NCBI GenBank assembly: GCA_002352135.1
Contig: DEHW01000046.1
Span: 9,343-23,440 of the forward strand
Direction of reading: 5' to 3'
Source of the DNA: Lysobacterales bacterium UBA2790
GTDB taxonomy: Bacteria > Pseudomonadota > Gammaproteobacteria > Xanthomonadales > Xanthomonadaceae
DNA: 14,098 bases
Shown piece by piece: positions 14,084 to 14,098 of the stretch (the stretch's first letter is position 1; every line of letters starts with the position of its first letter). Under the pieces are notes generated by a model. The model saw only the letters and a list, made by a program, of their open reading frames with translations. It searched no databases and was not told the origin of the DNA. The position numbers and the translations under genes were made by a program.

Positions 14084-14098
14084 ATGACTGCTGACGAC
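14084..14098 (+). CDS. Possible start of cmk (cytidylate kinase), five codons
   Basis: An ATG at 14084 opens a frame reading MTADD to the window edge, 46 bases after the aroA stop, with GAG four bases upstream as a weak ribosome binding site. In Xanthomonadales and other gammaproteobacteria cmk and then rpsA usually follow aroA, which is the only reason for the name. Five residues cannot prove it. Confidence 0.35.

Noticed and set aside
1..14098. CRISPR array, prophage, complete mobile element or defence system
   Set aside because: No regularly spaced repeats, integrase, transposase or defence-type proteins are present. The genes are mostly conserved chromosomal ones with uniform composition by eye.

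Overview
The window is GC-rich, densely packed bacterial chromosome. The order serC-pheA-aroA, with a probable cmk start after it, the fused chorismate mutase/prephenate dehydratase, the MsrP/MsrQ pair and a Ser/Thr kinase with C-terminal TPRs all point to a gammaproteobacterium, most likely Xanthomonadales/Lysobacterales (Xanthomonadaceae or Rhodanobacteraceae). This assignment rests on gene content and remembered family sequences, not on a search.

Left part (1-3877, all minus strand, read right to left). tRNA-Val(CAC) and tRNA-Leu(CAA) sit behind a promoter with a GC-rich discriminator and end at a clear intrinsic terminator. Next comes a tightly coupled signalling cassette: a 72-aa two-helix membrane protein, a membrane Ser/Thr kinase with a TPR C-terminus, a NarL-type histidine kinase with no sensor domain (ATGA overlap with the kinase gene) and the start of its response regulator (4-base gap), cut by the window edge. 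Joining a eukaryote-like kinase to a two-component pair in one translationally coupled unit is the most interesting arrangement here.

Middle part (3937-7580). An MFS transporter of the HcaT-like group may be leaderless. Upstream of it, on the same strand, lies an acyl-CoA dehydrogenase with isovaleryl-CoA dehydrogenase active-site features. Divergent from that gene is a small secreted protein rich in Met near its centre. Convergent with the secreted protein is a 93-aa protein of the polyhydroxyalkanoic-acid-system family. The 248-base gap between transporter and dehydrogenase holds no convincing gene.

Right part (7774-14098). A tail-anchored protein with a degenerate FHA domain converges on, and overlaps by 7 bases, the msrP-msrQ operon, which encodes a periplasmic molybdopterin methionine-sulfoxide reductase and its haem membrane partner. 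Divergent from msrP, the serC-pheA-aroA cluster links serine/pyridoxine synthesis with the shikimate and phenylalanine pathways. pheA and aroA overlap by GTGA. A start codon 46 bases after aroA probably opens cmk.

Most of the window is conserved housekeeping. I see no CRISPR array, complete insertion sequence, prophage or obvious defence system. The less ordinary points are the kinase/two-component cassette, the degenerate FHA protein, the lipobox in the MsrP signal peptide, the possible leaderless transporter mRNA and the G1-U72 pair in tRNA-Leu.
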